From positions 62,001-126,000 of the forward strand of contig NZ_LMZQ01000001.1 of assembly GCF_001442625.1 (NCBI RefSeq): a stretch of DNA of 64,000 nucleotides, in the 5' to 3' direction. How positions within the stretch are numbered: position 1 is the first letter of the stretch; every line of letters begins with the position of its first letter. Below, in pieces: positions 61,730 through 64,000 of this stretch. Origin of the DNA: Pedobacter ginsenosidimutans. GTDB taxonomy: Bacteria; Bacteroidota; Bacteroidia; Sphingobacteriales; Sphingobacteriaceae. Below the pieces are notes generated by a model. That model was not told the origin of the DNA, ran no database searches, and saw nothing but the letters and a program-made list of their open reading frames with translations. Both the position numbers and the translations under genes were made by a program.

Positions 61730-62799
61730 TACTCAGTTCTATTGATGATTTCCTTTTCTTATAATTAGCGGAAAACGCTAGTATCGCTAGCTATAGTGCT
61801 ATAGATAGTGTTGTCACTTTACGTTCTCTTAATTACGCCAGATGAACAAATCCAATCTATCCCAAAAAAAGGGAGCATTAACGCAGTAAAATTAAAAAAA
61901 ATTAATTTTTTAACTTCGGATAAAGCTTTTAGGCCGCAATATCTTACTACCTGTATAGATAATAAGATTTATCATTATAATCACCATCCAATAAGCATAT
62001 TTAAATCAAATTTAGAAATGCATAACCTATATTAATTCCTTCATTTATTTGCAGAATATTTAATGATGCTGATTCACGGAATCGGCTTTGACAACCTGTG
62101 TGTAAAAGTTCAATTCTTAGCACCTTAATCGGAAATCAACATAGTATTTCTTAATTGCAGTTTTGTAAAATGACGATCCCTCTTACAAAGGAAAAATTTT
62201 CTTGTCCACAGAGCCAAAGCTCTCAAATACCTTTTGCAGGATCGGCATAACTCTTTCTTATAACAAATTGCTCGTACCAGGAATATTATATCCCCTTAAA
62301 TATACGTATCCGTCACCTACTAAATTAATATAAAACACGTCCTTTGCTAGATAAATTAAATTCCCAAAATGACAAAAACCTATGTACTAATCTTTTACAT
62401 CTACATAATTATAGTACAATAATCAATAACACAATAATGGTATGTTGAAGGAGTTTGGTGATTTAAATTTTCAAACCTTATCTACAACGAGTACCGATAA
62501 TAAAGATAAAAGAACCGAACCAGCCAAGTATTTAATTGAAATATATGAATCGATAATGAGGAACTAACTGAATGTAGCCTCGAAGATTGGTACAGCACTC
62601 AGGAAAAAATTATTGTCATTTAGCTTAGAAATATAAGATGGATGGATGCTTGAGCGAGCAATCTAAAAAAGTAAAAAAAAATGCATAATTGTTTAAAATA
62701 ATGAATACCGAATTACACACGCTATTTTCACTAATGGACATCAATTAAATGAAAAATACAACATAACACACATCAAATATTTTTTAAAATCCTAATTGT
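61730..62799. other. Long AT-rich gene-free stretch
   Basis: I see no supported gene. A 41-codon frame at 62442-62567 (MLKEFGDLNFQTLST start) and a 75-codon frame at 61808-62035 have no signal, motif or conserved neighbour. Imperfect CTATAG repeats near 61788-61806 could form a weak terminator after the amidohydrolase gene. Confidence 0.35.
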
Positions 62800-63063
62800 A
62801 TGGAAAAATAAGTAAATCATATTATTATATCAAAAAACTAAAATTATCAAATTTCGATTTTTCGCAAATTTTATCCGCTGAAGAAATAAAAAAATAGTAG
62901 GTGGAAGAATTCAGATTCAAAATCTGGTTATCCTAAAATAGATGCATGTCAGGGTAAAAGTGAGGAGGCCTCATGTTCATTTATGTACAATGTTGCTACA
63001 TCTGCGGGATGTTGTACAGCTAGAATAGCACCACAATATAAAATCATTATTCGTTATGACTAA
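62800..63063 (+). pseudogene. Double-glycine-leader Cys-rich peptide, frameshifted
   Basis: Read in three successive phases the region gives MEK, ISKSYYYIKKLKLSNFDF, SQILSAEEIKK, (I)VGG and a core N-SDSKSGYPKIDACQGKSEEA with SCSFMYNVATSAGCCTARIA, then APQYKIIIRYD and a stop. The leader LSNFDFSQILSAEEIKKIVGG fits the GG-type leader of Bacteroidota natural-product peptides. The core has five Cys. Three one-base deletions in A-rich runs (about 62804, 62888-62894 and 62908) are needed to explain the phases. The stop overlaps the start of the next gene (ATGACTAA), so the peptide and that gene were coupled. It may be a dead gene or a sequencing artefact. Confidence 0.55.
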
Positions 63064-64000
63064 AATAATTAAAGTATTTTTTTTTCACTTATTCAGCCTT
63101 TTGTTCCTGTTATCAAGCAAACCGTCTTTCGGAATGGTAATAGATACAAGTAGCATAGTAGCAGGTAAAGCTAAAATAACAGGTAATATAATACGACAGA
63201 ACAACGCAAATAAGGATAGTATTTTTGTAAATATTAATGTTCCACATCCAATTTCAGGAGATTATGCCAAATATAAAGCCCTTGTTGACCAATCAGGTAA
63301 ATTTTCGATTAATGTTGATGTAGAAACAGTTGTTTGCTTGACAGGTTTTTCAGTAAGTTTAAACCCTGAGAAGTTCCTAACTGTAAAATTGACAAATGCG
63401 CGTGTTACAAATGTTAATATTACCTATGATGAAAATAATAATATTAAGAATATTGATGTTATCCCTGCAATGAATCAGTATGATATGACCGAAGGATTGG
63501 TTGTTCATGGTAAGGCGTTTGACTATAGATCGGGCAAGAAAGCTGAACCACTTTATAATAAGAGTACAGATTATTTTCTAAATTATGCTAAAACTGATTT
63601 ATCGGAAAGATTAGAGATTGTAAATAATGATACATTAATATCAAAAGAATTAAAAGGCATTCTTTCCAAAGATTTGAGTTTGTATATATATAGTCTCCTT
63701 GTTTTTGATTACGAAAACATAATGATTTTTAATTATAAAGAAACAAATGGTGTTCCCAATAATAAAAACTCTGATCAAATTAAAATTCCTCATATCCAAA
63801 AGATTGATAGAACGTATTTTCATTTTTTGAAAGATTTTAACCTCAATGACACTGAATATCTGCATTGCTTTAATTTTTTGGAATTTCAAAAGGTCTTTCT
63901 TCAAAATGAGACATTAAACCTACCAAAAATAGTAGATAGCGACATTCCATCTTGGTTAAAAAATGTAAAAGCTATTTTAGCGGATTTGGTTGGGTTTGAT
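63056..64000 (+). CDS. Secreted protein, possibly TlpA-family (3' end outside window)
   Basis: The frame from ATG 63056 runs open to the window edge (315 codons). It begins MTKIIKVFFFHLFSLLFLLS with SKPSFG, a signal peptide. Then comes a beta-rich segment (AKITGNIIRQNNANKDSIFV, GKFSINVDVETVVCLTGFSV) similar in style to the N-terminal domains of Bacteroidota TlpA-like proteins. The middle is Asn/Lys/Tyr-rich. A thioredoxin domain, if present, would lie beyond the edge. It overlaps the preceding GG-leader peptide gene by eight bases, suggesting joint function. Confidence 0.65.
   Translation, partial: MTKIIKVFFFHLFSLLFLLSSKPSFGMVIDTSSIVAGKAKITGNIIRQNNANKDSIFVNINVPHPISGDYAKYKALVDQSGKFSINVDVETVVCLTGFSVSLNPEKFLTVKLTNARVTNVNITYDENNNIKNIDVIPAMNQYDMTEGLVVHGKAFDYRSGKKAEPLYNKSTDYFLNYAKTDLSERLEIVNNDTLISKELKGILSKDLSLYIYSLLVFDYENIMIFNYKETNGVPNNKNSDQIKIPHIQKIDRTYFHFLKDFNLNDTEYLHCFNFLEFQKVFLQNETLNLPKIVDSDIPSWLKNVKAILADLVGFD

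Noticed and set aside
62442..62567. 41-codon frame in the right-hand gap
   Set aside because: No leader, signal or conserved pattern supports it.
1..64000. CRISPR arrays, tRNA and rRNA genes
   Set aside because: I looked for regularly spaced repeats and cloverleaf patterns and found none. A tRNA scan would be needed to exclude a tRNA firmly.

Overview
The window comes from a low-GC member of the Bacteroidota, most probably a Sphingobacteriaceae species close to Pedobacter. The evidence is two SusC/SusD pairs, an ECF sigma factor followed by FecR and a SusC with an STN domain, several TlpA-type thioredoxin proteins next to outer-membrane receptors, and paired LytTR regulators with PF06580-type sensor kinases. 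Species identity is an inference. No tRNA, rRNA or CRISPR array was seen.

Layout. 1-5415 (minus strand): TlpA-like protein, SusC, and SusD running off the left edge. 5416-6347: non-coding, with a strongly base-paired stretch. 6348-12527 (plus): a tight operon of an XRE regulator, a membrane protein, a DGQHR (DndB-like) protein, a histidine kinase with two GHKL ATPase modules, a receiver-like protein and an unknown protein. This resembles an undescribed signalling or defence system. 12600-13576: a decayed peptidase-like gene running into a secreted-protein gene. 14157-20531 (plus): a small Cys-rich secreted peptide, a beta-propeller lipoprotein, a thioredoxin-like protein, an outer-membrane beta-barrel protein, and a LytTR/kinase pair. 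20957-25615 (minus): a redoxin remnant and dndC-dndD-dndE for DNA phosphorothioation. 26106-28159: a second LytTR/kinase pair.

Between regulator and kinase of both LytTR pairs, on the opposite strand, lie two small paralogous genes (19205-19333 and 26829-27008). They encode Thr/Ser-rich peptides that resemble RiPP or lanthipeptide precursors. Their substitutions are largely synonymous in the minus-strand frame, which is good evidence that they are real.

28425-31186: chromate resistance (a ChrB-domain/AraC fusion and ChrA) beside a broken tyrosine-recombinase gene. 31496-35206: two metallo-beta-lactamase-fold hydrolases, an HxlR regulator and an MFS transporter. 35274-42855: a patchwork of broken and accessory genes punctuated by three same-orientation copies of a roughly 130 bp repeat (35274, 39578, 42259). 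43233-44981: an arsenic operon (arsR, a DUF6428 gene, a GNAT remnant, arsC) with two ArsR-type palindromes. 45099-49612: an AraC regulator, a GH43 glycosidase and a sorbosone/glucose dehydrogenase-like protein.

50008-61729 (plus): one coherent uptake locus with ECF sigma factor, FecR, STN-SusC, SusD, a zinc metalloprotease lipoprotein, a TlpA-like protein and an amidohydrolase. It probably imports and breaks down a peptide-like or related compound. The right end holds a frameshifted double-glycine-leader peptide gene overlapping the start of a secreted protein that runs out of the window.
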